Source of the DNA: Rheum nobile
Lineage: Eukaryota > Streptophyta > Magnoliopsida > Caryophyllales > Polygonaceae
Assembly (NCBI GenBank): GCA_027886185.1
Contig: WOAB01000593.1
Location: 273,001-337,000 of the forward strand
DNA: 64,000 nucleotides
Direction: 5' to 3'
The translations under genes and the position numbers were made by a program. The notes under the pieces are model-generated. The model was not told the origin of the DNA, searched no databases, and worked only from the letters and a program-made list of their open reading frames with translations. This document shows, piece after piece, positions 23,298 through 35,009 of this stretch. The first letter of the stretch is position 1, and each line of letters opens with the position of its first letter.

Positions 23298-24105
23298 ACT
23301 CCTCCAGTCGTTCCTCCAGCATTTGGGTCCTTGGCCTGGCCTGCTGGGTCAGGACCACCCTCGGTGTACCCATTGATTCCCACGGCCTTGCCCTCCTACG
23401 AGCATTCTCAACCGCTTTGTCCACCAGGCGACGCGCTTCAGAGGAAGCCATCTGACTCTGGCGAAACACCTGCCGCGAGTCAGGACTCGACACTGGCCTC
23501 CTCGGAGTAGGAATGAATTGTGAGCCCTCAGATGCATCCCGCGGCCCACTCCTCCTCTTGAAGGTACTTTCATCACTAAGTGCCTCCCAAGTGGCAGGGG
23601 ACAATGGCGAATATTCACGCTCAAGTGGCGACGTCGGACTCGGGAAGATGAATTCCATCTCCAGATCCTCGCGGGTCACCAGCAAATGCTCCAAACCATC
23701 GGACTCGGAGTCCTGCCCCTCGAGGTCCTCCTCAGGGTCCTCCTCCTCCGGATCCTCTTTCAGGTCCTCTTCTGGATCCCCCTCCAGATATTCTTCCAAG
23801 TCTTCTTCAGGATCCTCCTCAATTTCGAAGTCGTCGTTGTAGTACCCTCCAAGGTACTGCGCCGGCTCCTCCTCTTCCTCTGTGTCTTCCCTTGGGTCCG
23901 CTTCAGGCTCCTCCTCGGGAACCTCGGCCCTAACAGACACCAACACCACCGACTCCTCGAGTACGGTCTTCACCTCCTCGGGTGGACTACTGGGCTCCGC
24001 GACTTCAAAGCACGGCGGGGGAACCGAGAACTCAAGCCTAACTAGAGATGGAAGGGCCACCTCGGCTTCTTTCGGGTTCCTCTGGTGAGAGATGAATGCG
24101 CCCAT
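23298..24105 (-). pseudogene. Pre-gag acidic ORF of the outer chromovirus, N-terminal part
   Basis: Starts MGAFISHQRNPKEA at 24105, about 250 nt after the primer site and ahead of gag, in the sense orientation. Residues about 25-75 are Val/Pro/Glu-rich; residues about 90-140 are a strongly acidic repeat of EDPEED-type units; then comes a Ser/Pro/Arg-rich part. It is cut at 23297 by the inner element and continues at 13032-12659. No stop is seen within either part, so it was probably intact (about 393 codons) when the inner element arrived. Extra ORFs before gag are known in Ogre-type elements, but I know of no standard one in Tekay/Del elements. No domain recognised. Confidence 0.8.
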
Positions 24106-24358
24106 AATCTGCGGGGCGACGAGAAAAGGATTAGTCTTTCTAAATATAGAAGCGAACTTACTATATCAGACTGGAAAGAAGGAACGACTAGAACGGCAGA
24201 GATTTCAAAACAACACATTTTCTAGTCAAGTATGATTTTATTTGGAAATTCAAAAATTTTCGAATGAAAAAAAATTCTTAGTTCCAAACGAGTATCCGGT
24301 TTATAAAATCTTTGTTTTTAATAAAACATTTTAAAACCCAACCCGTTAAAAAAAAATC

Positions 24359-24371
24359 GGCTCTGATACCA
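24359..24371 (-). other. Primer binding site, outer chromovirus
   Basis: Minus strand TGGTATCAGAGCC, four bases after the LTR end at 24376. It is the classic plant initiator tRNA-Met site. Confidence 0.93.
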
Positions 24372-24375
24372 GATC

Positions 24376-26706
24376 TGTAACACCCCCAAATATATATCCT
24401 TGAATGTATTACCGCTAGTGACCTCAGATTCCACATCCGAAGCCACCCAAGGCTTAACCAATTTATACAATATATAAAACACACTGATAATATGAAATAT
24501 CATAATCTTTATTGAAACCAAAGTCTCGGAATTACATCCATAAATCCCAAATACAACAGAAATACAGAATATGTTTAATACAGCGGAAGTCTTTTAAATA
24601 AATAACATAAGGGTCTTGATCGAAGCGATCACCCGCCTAGGATCTTCAACCTGGATAAAACTCTTAAAAACTTCATCTGCCTTCATAGTCGGATTCTTGC
24701 CTTCACGGAACGGTAGTTTACCTGATGTGCCGTATGAGACAGATGACACCAGCCAACCATGCAAGGGAAAATAACCGGTTGGTTAGTCTAATGAAAGACT
24801 ATGCAAGGGTAAAACAGAAAGGTTCTAAGGGTATTAGGTTAGACCCATCGCTTCTCGAATGAAAGCCGATGACGATAGTAAACCTCAATACTTCTACGAA
24901 ACAGAAAGAATAAGAGAAGACTCCTAAAGATCGAGTCTACTGGAAATGTATGAAGAGAAGACTCCAAGAGATTGAGTCTTATCGGAAAGTATGACAACTG
25001 TTCGGGAACATTATAATTTCACACAAGCGTTTAAAAAGACTTGACCATTTGGGTCCACGATCAACCTCACCGAGTAATGCGAATTCAGAATTGGAAGGAG
25101 GACTTACTCTAATCGAAGTCCAGACGAGGTTCCAAGTTGTACTTCCGCCCAAGGTTCATTAATTATGTGCATAGCGGCACTTATCTTATTTTAGTGACAA
25201 AGCGTACATTTACGTTACAAGCTTTTAAGATATATCATCTCATCGCGAGAGATATCAGAGGGAATAAATCCCGAGTGTCGGCACCAGCTGTGTGCACCTA
25301 CCCTGAGTAAGGGTAAGGTCATGACCAGAGAGAGTACTAGGGGAAAATCCTCCTAGTACCAGTTATAAAGAAACAACTAGACCTCGTAAGGTACATAGCG
25401 TTCCTACGAATACTCGTTCTAACTAAACAGTTAAAATCACACAATAGTCCACATCAATACCATTATGGCAATAATATATATATATATATATATAATAGCG
25501 TTGTTTCTAGCAGTATATACAACCTATTATAATATCACTTTTTATATCACATACGTTTTATCAAAACTGTTCCCATATGAAAACAATATTCATCCCAATT
25601 TAATTAACAATTAAACAATTGATAATTAACGAAAACATGGAATGATAAGCAAGAGCGAACCGCCACTTGCCTTAGATTAGACGAACGATTGATCAACGAC
25701 GGGTTTTTGGGTCCGGAACGGGGACAGAACTTGGATTACAGATTCCTACGGAACGACCCATAACGAAACCCTAGGTTATATTCGACAATAAAATATACGA
25801 ATCTAAGAAAGAATGAACCAAATCGAAAGAATGGAAGTCCTGCCCGAGACCGGCAAGCCAAATGCCACGATCGCGATTGCCCAGGCAATTCGCGGTCGCG
25901 GTGGCTCTGCCGTGGTCGCGGGCGTCGAGGACGAGTGTCCGCGAGTGACAAAGGCAGCGGCCGGCCTTGTCACAGCCGCGGCTGTTCATGTCCGCGGTCG
26001 CGGACATGAACTCCGACGACTCAAAATGGGAGAAATCTCATCGGAGGTGACGCGACGGGGCTCGATTCGGATGGGGTTCGACTTCTGGACACCTTAAGCC
26101 TCCAATGGACCACCTTGAGGCTGCTACGACTCCAAGCGCGGGCTCTGGCAATGATTTGAAGATTCCGGCGAGAGCTTCAACTTCCGGCGAGCAAGAAAAC
26201 GAGAGAGGAAGAGTGTGATTTCAGATTGGAGTGCCCTTCAACCTCCAGATCGAGCTCCTTTTATAGGCCAAAGGAAGATCTCTCTCAGCCCAGATCAACG
26301 GCGAGCCAGAAGATCAACGGTGGCGCGAACGGCAAGGCTCTGAGCGACGCGACGTTGGCGTGTTGGAGTTTTCCGCAGTCGCGGAAAATTCCTGTGCCAA
26401 GCCCTTCTGAAACCCATATTTCCACGGTCGCGAAAATGCCGCCGCGGTCGCGGAAATACCTTTTCCGCGTCTGTTTGCCCGGGGAAAGGTTTGGCGTGGG
26501 TTTTAAACCCCGTATTAAATATATTTGTACCCAAACAAATATTCTAAACCCCGAAAAATACGTCGAATGTATTTTATATCACTCAGGGGATTTTACAGAG
26601 ATCAATCTCGATACAGAAATCCGAACCTCTCCAAAAACGGTACGATCACAGAACGAGGGTTGAGTAAATTACCCAAATACCCTTACTAAAAATGAGGGGT
26701 ATTACA
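24376..26706 (-). repeat. 5' LTR of the outer chromovirus
   Basis: 2,331 bp. TATA box near 26258-26266, palindromes upstream (about 26375-26455) and in the leader (25870-26011). A (TA)n expansion lies near 25475-25495. Confidence 0.92.
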
Positions 26707-26984
26707 ACCGCTCTTCCATCTTCCTCACTTGGATCCAGATCTCTCACCTTTGCCTTGATCTTCGTTTGTTGTTCATCTTCTCTGGATCTTTTTATCTGGA
26801 ACTCCTTCTCTGGATCTCGTCTCTTGTTCTTCATCCTCTCTGGATCCTCGCCTGTGGTTCTTATGCTCTGGATCTTCGTCCCCCTTTTCTTCCTCTCTCT
26901 TGTTCCCAAATCTCGCTGAAGAACCCTAAATTCCCTTTGCATGTCCCCTGATTTGCTATAAATTTGGTGCTTGAGCGCTCAAGA
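26707..26984. other. MLE segment between the two LTR elements
   Basis: CT-rich, with repeated 'tctctggatc' words and 'gaagaaccctaaatt', the same kind of leader-like sequence as at 34940-35000. No gene. It begins with the mutated target copy accgc of the outer chromovirus and ends with the CAAGA target copy (26980-26984) of the next element. Confidence 0.8.
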
Positions 26985-27866
26985 TGTAACACCCCCGACT
27001 TACGTCGGTAGTGCCATACGCCAGTGACCTCAGACGTTGATGTCCGATGTCACCCAAGGCTTTAATCAGAATAATTAATCTTAATTAAACATGTTAAATA
27101 ACGAAAGATTAAACAACGGAATAATTTTTAAATGAAACTCAACCATATATATTAAAAGATCTCTCATCAAACGAGAGAAGTATTTTTACAACATAGTGAA
27201 ATCACAACGGAAAACCTATAAATTACACAGCGGAAGACTTGAAGAATAAATCCATTACATGACTTAGTGGTAAGAATAAATAATAATTGACAACCTTTAA
27301 AAATACTAATACTTGAATCTCCAACTGCAAGTCTCTTCTTCAACGGTTACTTCGGACTTCGGGGACCAACCGCTGATGTGCCGTATAAGACAGATGACAC
27401 CAGCCAACCATGCAAGGAATAAAACCCGGTTGGTTAGTCTAATGAGCTGGTGTCATCCGTCCTATACGGAACATCAGTGGTTGGTCCCCGAAGTCCGAAG
27501 TAACCGTTGAAGAAGAGACTTGCACTTGGAGATTCAAGTATTAGTATTTTTAAAGGTTGTCAATTATTATTTATTCTTACCACTAAGTCATGTAATAGAT
27601 GTATTCTTTAAGTCTTCCGTTGTGTAATTTATAGGTTTTCCGCTGTGATTTCACTCTGTTGTAAAAATACTTCTCTCGTTTGATGAAAGATCTTTTAATA
27701 TATATGGTTGAGTTTCATTTAAAAATGTCTTCCGCTGTTTAATCTTTCGTTATTTAACATGTTTAATTAAGATTAATTGTTCCGATTAAAGCCTTGGGTG
27801 ACATCAGACAACAACGTCTGAGGTCACTGGCGTGTGGCACTACCGACGTAAGTTGGGGGTGTTACA
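26985..27866. repeat. Inverted duplication of the LTR U5 end
   Basis: Arms 26985-27404 and 27446-27866 are about 420 bp each and face each other around a 41-nt loop (27405-27445). The loop is extra LTR sequence belonging to the left arm ('aaccatgcaaggaataaaacccggttgg'-type words, also seen at 34400-34445 in the right LTR). Arms differ at a few positions, so they are not a recent artefact of assembly collapse. Confidence 0.92.
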
Positions 27867-27870
27867 ATTA

Positions 27871-27882
27871 TGGTATCAGAGC
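27871..27882 (+). other. Primer binding site, pol-less element
   Basis: TGGTATCAGAGC, four bases after the LTR end at 27866; initiator tRNA-Met type, as in the chromoviruses. Confidence 0.92.
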
Positions 27883-28556
27883 AAAAGTTTTAAAATTCTT
27901 GGCCTATTGTTAGGTTTGAGAATTTTCGAAAAATAATTTCGAAACTATTTTCAACCTGTTTTCTATTAAAAAGAATTTTGAGGATTTAACTGTTCGACTT
28001 AAAAGTTTTATTTACTCCTTGGAATTTAAAATAATAATTTAGCTATTTGAACTTCAAAAGCTATTTATAATTCATTTATAAAATGTCGTGTTATAAGCAA
28101 TTAAAATTAACTTTATGATTGTAACTTAAAAGTGTGATTTTGGTCTTGGTAAAAGTTTGTGATAATCATACCACTGGTTGAGAAACTAACTTTATAATAA
28201 TTATTTTTATATAAAAGGGTTAGTAGTATAAAGTATGAAGTTTGAAAGTATGAAGTTTTATAATGAGTGGTTTTCAAACTTCTGCAAGATTCAAGTTGTT
28301 ACTCATTCCTTAGATCCATTCTTAAGAATATCGTTCCTTCTTAGGTTAATGTCATTTAAAGGTTGACATTTCTCCTAGAGTCCCCATTTTCAAGAAAAGA
28401 GATGAAGGTCATTCTGCAGTTAATGGTGGTGGGCCAGTCAGACTGATATAGAGTTATTAGTTTGTACCCTTATAAATCGTATCATAACGTGATTGACTCA
28501 GTGTCATGTACAAGTTGGAAAGGTTCTAGACTAACGTTATGGTTCATCAACATGTG
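27883..28556 (+). other. Untranslated leader of the pol-less element
   Basis: AT-rich with stops in all frames; no second ORF like the acidic pre-gag ORF is visible. Confidence 0.6.
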
Positions 28557-29333
28557 ATGGACACCCGATCCACCAACCAAGCAGCTAGCGAGAGTCCTAA
28601 CAACGATTCTCGAATTCAGCTGGGGAGTGCTACTCCATAAGGGGAAGACGCGAGATCTGGCTCACGTAGCAATGACCCGACCCTGCGATAGGATGTTCAT
28701 CAGGGACAAGCGGACCCCCAAGCTACAAGGAGAGCTCCACCTCCTGCCCCAATCATGCTAAATGCGACGTCTATTGGGCAGATAGTAGGGCTGGTGGTCG
28801 AAGTACTAACGGCCCAGGTGATACCGCAAGCCCAAGCGGCCCCATACCTCAAGTCGCAGCTAGTATGGAGGCACAAATTAAGGCAAAGGGTAGGCAACAG
28901 AATCGCATGGCTCGCTCGTTCAAGCGGCTGACGTCGCCCACCAAGATCGAGGAGTCTGGTCGTATTAGGATCAAGACGACTCCGTCCGATTCCGCCAAGG
29001 GATCAGGCTGGAATAGCGGCGGGATTCTATGCCACAACTGTGGTAAGGCTGGACACAAGAGCCCTAGTTGCCAAAAAGGAGAAGAGGGTATGTTATAGTT
29101 GTGGGAGGGAAGGTCACATGAAGACATACTGTAGGCAGAAGGGCCTAAGGCCAACTCAAGCAGATCAGGCCCCATAAGTTGGCAGTAAACAGAACCCAAG
29201 GGCGGAAATATCTGCTCCGGGGCCGTCTGCAACTCGTGATAAAGGCAAGGCGCCTATGGAATCTTTGGGTCAAGAGCAGCGACTCTTTGTGATACGTCAC
29301 CCCGATGGGAGGGAAGCTTTGTACAAGTGGTAG
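28557..29333 (+). pseudogene. Gag remnant lacking the capsid core
   Basis: ATG at 28557 starts MDTRSTNQAASESPNN. Later comes a segment similar to the chromovirus pre-capsid linker (QVIPQAQAAP). Then, without the capsid region, come two CCHC knuckles: CHNCGKAGHKSPSC (about 29030-29071) and, one frameshift later, CYSCGREGHMKTYC (about 29093-29134). It closes HPDGREALYKW with TAG at 29331-29333. Stops lie near 28638 and 29174. Zinc knuckles bind element RNA during packaging. The missing capsid core suggests the element relied on proteins from relatives. Confidence 0.75.
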
Positions 29334-32300
29334 TATTTTGGAAGGCTTTTTAGAATAAGGGGCGATGACTTGTGTCGATAGTCTCCATAGTTTAGTAATA
29401 TGTTCATTCGACTTTCTATCAGTTGTTTTATGTAATGTTTCGAATAATAAACAAGTGTTTTCTTGTTCCGGAAATTACTAAATTCATTACTATTGAAAAT
29501 TGTTCGTTCATATGAGACTCCGTGAGTGCCAAAAACAGTTATGTCACGGATGGATAAGGGCTGCCAGGACTCACAAAGGAGGAGTAGCGTATGGAGCAGA
29601 GGCGTTTGTTCCCTACATGGTTGACACCAGGGGCGACTCCATTACTGAATTACTAGATCCATTATTAGGAATATCTCTTTGTTCTTGGAGTAATGTCACA
29701 ACGGTATGACATTAATTACTCCCTTCGTTGAGCGGACGAGCGTTATCTCGTAAGCTGAGTTTTCCAAATTTCTTAGGGTGTAGGAAACAAATGTATGTGG
29801 TTAATGCTCTATGGGATTAATAATTTTTTTTCTTCTCATATGGGTACCCTAAACATTTGTTCTGGTCAAAGCACATAGGAATGGACTAAGGCGAAGTCCA
29901 GAATGCCTAGTTATGAGGTCATGCTGTAGGCATTGATGTGGATAGATTGTTGAGAAGAGAATGAATGTATAAGAGGGATAGTTCATAGGGAACTCGTTTC
30001 CTCTATTATGACCTTGAGTAAGACTTTAGAGTCCAGAGTTATGGTTATGATATTTATAAGTGGGTACGACCAGTGTAGGACCAATGGTTAAAGCTTTTTG
30101 AAAAGCCGAGTGTACAAAGTCATAGGTATTATTTTGGAAGATCTATTCGAAGTTTCGTTTTGAGGCCCATTAGGAATGATGTGATTAAGTCTTGGAGAGA
30201 TAGTAAGTATCCGTAATGGGATAGTAGATTGTGTGAGGAGTATAAGGATCTTAAGTTAGAGATACGTTATTTGAGTCAGTTAAACAAACCTTTGGGATGT
30301 GAGTCAGGAAAAGGGCGGCTGAGCCAAATCTAAGTGGACCAAATGATTGAAATTGGTAGGTTGTACGATCAGGGAATAAGGAGTTATGATACTTGTAAGG
30401 TTGTAAGGTTTGATATTTGGATTTTATGTGAGTTTGTCAGTTAGAAGGCTTATGGTGCAATTCTTTGGAGAAGACTAAGTTGTGAAGTTACTGTGTTAGA
30501 AGGAGACCACTTAAATGGAAAGATTACAGTTTAAGGATAGGTTATGTTGATGATTCCGATAAATTAAAGGATTTAGTGGAGAGAATTGTCTATGTGCGCC
30601 TAAGGAGTAAGGTAGCAAGCGTTAATCGTATAAAGCTATTAAAGGATTCTGATAGAAGTGCCTGATACGGTTGGTAATGAATCATTTATCAGGATGATAC
30701 CTTAAGGAAATAGGAATAATATCTCAAGGGATTTTGGTTATGGAAGTTGTAAGTGAGTATGTTCATTGTGGACCAGAGGATTAGACTTTCGGAAAGGCTA
30801 AGGGTGTGAAGTCATATGTATTGTCTTGGAAGATTTATTTGAGGTTCGTTATGAGGCTTTCTTAAGAGAAACGGCATAAGGATTGGCTTAGAGTAATCAA
30901 TGTCTGTTAATGCGATTTGATGTCACGTTTTGGGGGAAAATCAAGTGATTGGTCACAATTGTGCTAATGGATTTATCACGACATTGTTTTGAGGAAACTA
31001 AAGGTTTTGAGTTGGAAGTGAGCTTTAGGGCCAAACTTATTTGGGCCAAGGAACTGAATCAGTGAATTGTACCTTCAAGGGATATAAAGATATGATATCT
31101 GGAGATTTACAAGGTCTGATATGTGGATTGTTAGAGAGTGTGACGTTTATAAGGCTGATGATATAGCACTTTTTGGGAATTAAGTTATGAACGATTGTTT
31201 TGGGAGGAAGTTCATTTAAAATTGAAGGTTATGGAGTAAGGACTAGGTTATTCAGAGGATATCGATAGACAAAAGGATGTAGCATGGGAAATTGTCTTAT
31301 GTGCGTTTAAGGAGTAAAGTAACGAATGTTACCCGTATATAGCCATTGAAGGATTTAGGACGTGAAGTGATTAATTGTGATGGCAAGGCATCGTTCATCA
31401 ATATGGTATTTTTGAGTAAATAGAATTGAGGAACCTTAAAGGCTTAAGTTAGAAATTGAATAATGGAATATGTTAGGGTAATCTTGGATAAATGGTAAAT
31501 ATCCGTAAAGCAAAAGGGTGCTCGATTTGGGATAATAAATCATATGAGGACAACTGGTTACTTAAGGATTTTTGGGTGAATAGCAAACTCGACCGGTAAG
31601 AGTTTGTTGCGGTTTGGAGGTCAATAATGTGGTATGAAGTAAGTATGTGGATGATATCAAGTGGACTTGAGGAAAAGGTGACCTACGTCTATTAAGGTGA
31701 TCGTATGACGCATTGAGGTAAAACGAGAGTATAATCCTATGGAGAGGATTAGTAAATCATGTTGAGGTAATCGGACATAGGTTGTGGTGTGAGTAATTGT
31801 GGGATCACAGGAGTGAAGATTTTGAGTTAAAGATATGGCAGAATGGCCAAATGTGAATAAGGTAACCAATGTAATAGGTGAACCGTGTATGTAAGGAGTA
31901 AGGTCTATATGAAAAGAGAGGTACTAAGTTGAGGTATAGTTGAATTCTACGTATGTACTCAAGGATCAGATTGTCGAAAGAAAGTTAGTAGAAAGATGTT
32001 ATACTCTTCTATGTAAGGACATTAAGGCCTTTAGGAGGAAAAGGGCATAACAACAAGAATATATTGGAGATTATAATGGATACTCTGAGCGAGACAATGG
32101 TAATCTTGTGAATGATCACATCTGTTCTAGCAAGAGTAAGGAATGTAGGCAGTATGTTGTAAGTGGAATCATGATCGAGTAAATAGTTCGATTTTTGGTG
32201 GTACAGGTTTCGGAAACCAAATTTATTCAAGGATATCGACTTAAGGAAGATAAGGTACATACTTTAGGAGAAGTTTAGAGAAAGGTGAAAGAGAAATATG

Positions 32301-32569
32301 TATAATCTCATGCTTAAGGTATAGCGAGACTAGTGCGATGATTTTAGGAGACAATTATCCTAAGATAATTATGACTTTGAGGATGGTCACGAGTTAGTAC
32401 AAGAATAGTACGTGGAATTAGGCTATGCGAGATAGTGGTATGGTTGAGGAAACATATCGTTTTCCAGGAGCAAGTACTTGATGCAATGATTAAGGAAGTT
32501 AAGATCAGGTAGTTGGATTATGGTGAAACAGGTCCCATTAGTTTAGCAATGCTAGTTTCGGGGTCGAAA
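29334..32569 (+). other. Non-coding internal region of the pol-less element
   Basis: About 3.2 kb, purine-rich on the plus strand, stops in all frames, no match to pol motifs. It contains a diverged ~700-bp tandem duplication (separate entry). It ends in a box GTTTCGGGGTCGAAAC shared with the coding chromoviruses. Confidence 0.75.
30119..31440 (+). repeat. Diverged ~700-bp tandem duplication
   Basis: 'gtcataggtattattttggaag' at 30119 recurs as 'gtcatatgtattgtcttggaag' at 30811 (692 bp). 'attgtctatgtgcgcctaaggagtaa' at 30585 recurs as 'attgtcttatgtgcgtttaaggagtaa' at 31291 (706 bp). Both units are clearly mutated. A third partial unit after 31480 is possible. Confidence 0.6.
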
Positions 32570-32590
32570 CTTCTTTTAAGGGGGTAGTGA
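32570..32590 (+). other. Polypurine tract, pol-less element
   Basis: TTTTAAGGGGGTAGTGA directly before the LTR start TGTAATACCCC at 32591; same design as in the chromoviruses. Confidence 0.88.
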
Positions 32591-32836
32591 TGTAATACCC
32601 CTCATTTTTAGTAAGGGTATTTGGGTAAATTTCCAACTCTCGTTGGGAAAGCAAGACGCGTTTGGCAAATTTCGGAATTTCTTTAACTCGTATAATCTCT
32701 GTATTATTCCCTGAGCCTTGGAATATACATTCGATGTATTTTGGAAGCTTATAATATTTGTTTGGGTACAAATATTTATTTTCCGGGGTTGAAACCCGTG
32801 CCAAACCTTTTCCGGGCAAACAGACGCGAAAAGGAC

Positions 32837-33058
32837 AATTCCGCGACCGCGAAAGCAATTCTGCGATCGCGGAAAAATGGCTCTCAGAAGAGCTGGGCAC
32901 ATGAATATTCCGCGACCATAGAAAAAGTTCCGCGACCGCGAAAAACTGCAACACGCCAATGTCGCGTCGTCTGTCTCCTCGTCGTTCACGCCCGCTGTTG
33001 ATCCTCTATGCCACCGTTTATCTGGGCAGGGAGAGCTCCTCCTTTGGGCTATAAAAGG
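32837..33058 (+). promoter_or_regulatory. LTR promoter with CCGCGACCGCGG-type palindromes
   Basis: TTCCGCGACCGCG units at about 32838, 32858 (as TGCGATCGCGGAA), 32908 and 32930 lie 100-210 bp before the TATA box CTATAAAAGG (33049-33058). The units at 32838 and 32858 are about 20 bp apart. Same layout as in the coding chromoviruses. Confidence 0.6.
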
Positions 33059-33093
33059 AGGCCGGGATGGAGGGTTTTGAGCACCCAAACATT

Positions 33094-33095
<2 letters not shown>

Positions 33096-33148
<53 letters not shown>
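33096..33148 (+). repeat. (TC)n microsatellite in LTR leader
   Basis: About 53 bp of uninterrupted TC, about 40 bp after the TATA box, thus near the expected transcription start. Pyrimidine (GA/CT) tracts at this place are common in plant core promoters and bind BPC/GAGA factors; function here is inferred. Confidence 0.95.
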
Positions 33149-33151
<3 letters not shown>

Positions 33152-35009
33152 TTCTTGCTCGCCGGAGTTTCGAAGTGTCGCCGGAGCTCTCGCCGGTGGT
33201 CGTGGCAGCCTTGGAGTGGTGCTTTGGAGGCGTAAGGAGGTCAGGAGTCGAAGCCCCCTCGAATCGAGCCCCGTCGAGTCGTTGCCGGTGAGGTTTCCTC
33301 CATTTTGTGTCGCCGGAGTTCATGGCTGCGACCACGGCAGTGACAAGGCCGGCCGCGTCCGCGGCCGCTATCTTTGACACTCGCGGACGAGGTCCTCGAT
33401 GGCCGCGACCGCAGAATCCCTGCCGCGACCGCGGATTGCTTTGGCAATCGCGATCGTGGCCTTGGACGATCTGGTCTCGGGCGGGACTTTCGTTCTTTCG
33501 ATTTCGTTCGTTCTTTCTTATATTCGTATCATTTTATTGTCGAATCTAACCTAGGGTTTCGTTGTGGGTCGTCGTCGTAGGAATCTGTAATCCGACTTCC
33601 GTTCCCGTTCCGGACCCAGAAACCCATCGTCGCTCAATCGTTCGTCTAGACTAAGGCAAGTGGAGGTTTGCTCTTGCTTATCATTCCATGTTTCCGTTAA
33701 TTATCAATTATTTCGAATTGTTAATTAAATTGGGATGAATTGTTGTTTTCGTTTGGGAATAGATTTTTATAAACAATATGATTTAAAATGTGATATTACA
33801 ATAGATTGTATATATTGCTAGAAACAACACTATTATATCTGTTATTACCATGATGGTATTAGTGTGGATTTTATGTGTGAACTTATACATTATAGTTAGA
33901 ACGAGTATTCGTAGGAACGCTATGTACCTTGCGAGGTCTAGTCGTTTCTCTATAACTGATATTAGGAGGATTTTTCCCTAATACTCTCTCTGGTCATGAC
34001 TATACCCTTACTGATTATGTACATAATTAATATACCCTCGGTTGAGGAGTACAATGTGGAAACCGCCCGGACTTCGGTTAGAGTAAGTCCTCCTTCCAAA
34101 TCTGAATTCGCATTGCGCGGTGAGGTTGGTCGTGGACCCAAATGGTCAAGTCTTTTTAAACGCTTGTGTGAAATTATAACGTTCCCAAACATTTGTCATA
34201 CTTTCCCGTAAGACTCAATATTTTGGGAGTCCTCTCTCTTCATACGTTTCCCATAAGGCTCATTTCCTTTTTAGTGCATGTCTAAACTTTAATCATTCCG
34301 TGAAAGTTATGGGTTATATATCGTTCCTTCGGTTGTTATTCGAGGGACAATGATAGTAAACGGCTACGATCACTAGAACCATCTATTTTCACCCTTGCAT
34401 AGTCTTTCATTAGACTAACCAACCGGGTTTTATTCCTTGCATGGTTGGCTGGTGTCATCCGTCCTATACGGCACATCAGTGGTTGGTCCCCGAAGTCCGA
34501 AGTAACCGTTGAAGAAGAGACTTGCAGTTGGAGATTCAAGTATTAGTATTTTTAAAGGTTGTCAATTATTATTTATTCTTACCACTAAGTCATGTAATAG
34601 ATTTATTCTTCAAGTCTTCCGCTGTGTAATTTATAGGTTTTCCGCTGTGATTTCACTCTGTTGTAAAAATACTTCTCTCGTTTGATGAGAGATCTTTTAA
34701 TATATATGGTTGAGTTTCATTTAAAAATGTCTCCCGCTGTTTAATCTTTCGTTATTTAACATGTTTAATTAAGATTAATTGTTCCGATTAAAGCCTTGGG
34801 TGACATCGGACAACAACGTCTGAGGTCACTGGCGTGTGGCACTACCAACGTAAGTCGGGGGTGTTACACAAGAATCCTCAAATCTATCTTGTTTGTCCCC
34901 TGAGTTGCTCGTTTGTGTGAGTAATCCCTCTAAAACCCTCATTTGTCTCTCTATCTCCTCATCTCTCAAGAACCCTAATTTTCTCTTTGAAGAACCCTAA
35001 ATACAGAGG

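Larger units (their letters stand above)
5786..26706 (-). mobile_element. Outer Tekay/Del-like Ty3/gypsy chromovirus
   Basis: LTRs at 5786-8169 (3' LTR) and 24376-26706 (5' LTR) start TGTAATACCCC and end GGTGTTACA on the minus strand. The flanking pentamers are gccgc (5781-5785) and accgc (26707-26711), a target duplication with one G-to-A change. The primer site is at 24359-24371 and the polypurine tract lies next to 8169. The two LTRs share markers absent from the inner pair, such as 'gggtcttgatcgaagcgatcac' and 'ttggcgtgggttttaaac'. The internal region holds a pre-gag ORF (split by the inner element) and a broken gag-pol. A long chromodomain-like C-terminus and iMet primer fit Tekay/Del chromoviruses; the clade is inferred. 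Confidence 0.9.
26985..34868 (+). mobile_element. Pol-less chromovirus relative with inverted-duplicated 5' end
   Basis: Bounded by a perfect CAAGA duplication (26980-26984, 34869-34873). The right end is a full LTR (32591-34868). The left end is not a full LTR: it is the last 461 bp of the LTR in reverse (26985-27445) followed by the last 421 bp in forward orientation (27446-27866), then the primer site (27871) and a 4.7-kb internal region with only a gag remnant. Polypurine box and LTR start (TGTAATACCCCTCATTTTTAG) match the coding chromoviruses, so it was probably mobilised in trans. It resembles TR-GAG or LARD elements. Both outer termini are the same U5 end. Confidence 0.88.
32591..34868 (+). 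repeat. 3' LTR of the pol-less element
   Basis: 2,278 bp, TGTAATACCCC to GGGGGTGTTACA. The 5' and middle parts match the chromovirus LTRs ('aggcaagtggaggtttgctcttgcttatcattccatg' words), while the last ~600 bp are distinct, so LTR families have exchanged or diverged in U5. TATA at 33049, palindromes on both sides. Confidence 0.93.

Noticed and set aside
27871..27882. tRNA gene fragment
   Set aside because: TGGTATCAGAGC is a primer binding site next to an LTR end; no tRNA body follows.
33018..33380. Protein-coding reading of the (TC)n stretch (Arg-Glu or Leu-Ser runs)
   Set aside because: It is a microsatellite in the LTR leader, downstream of the TATA box.
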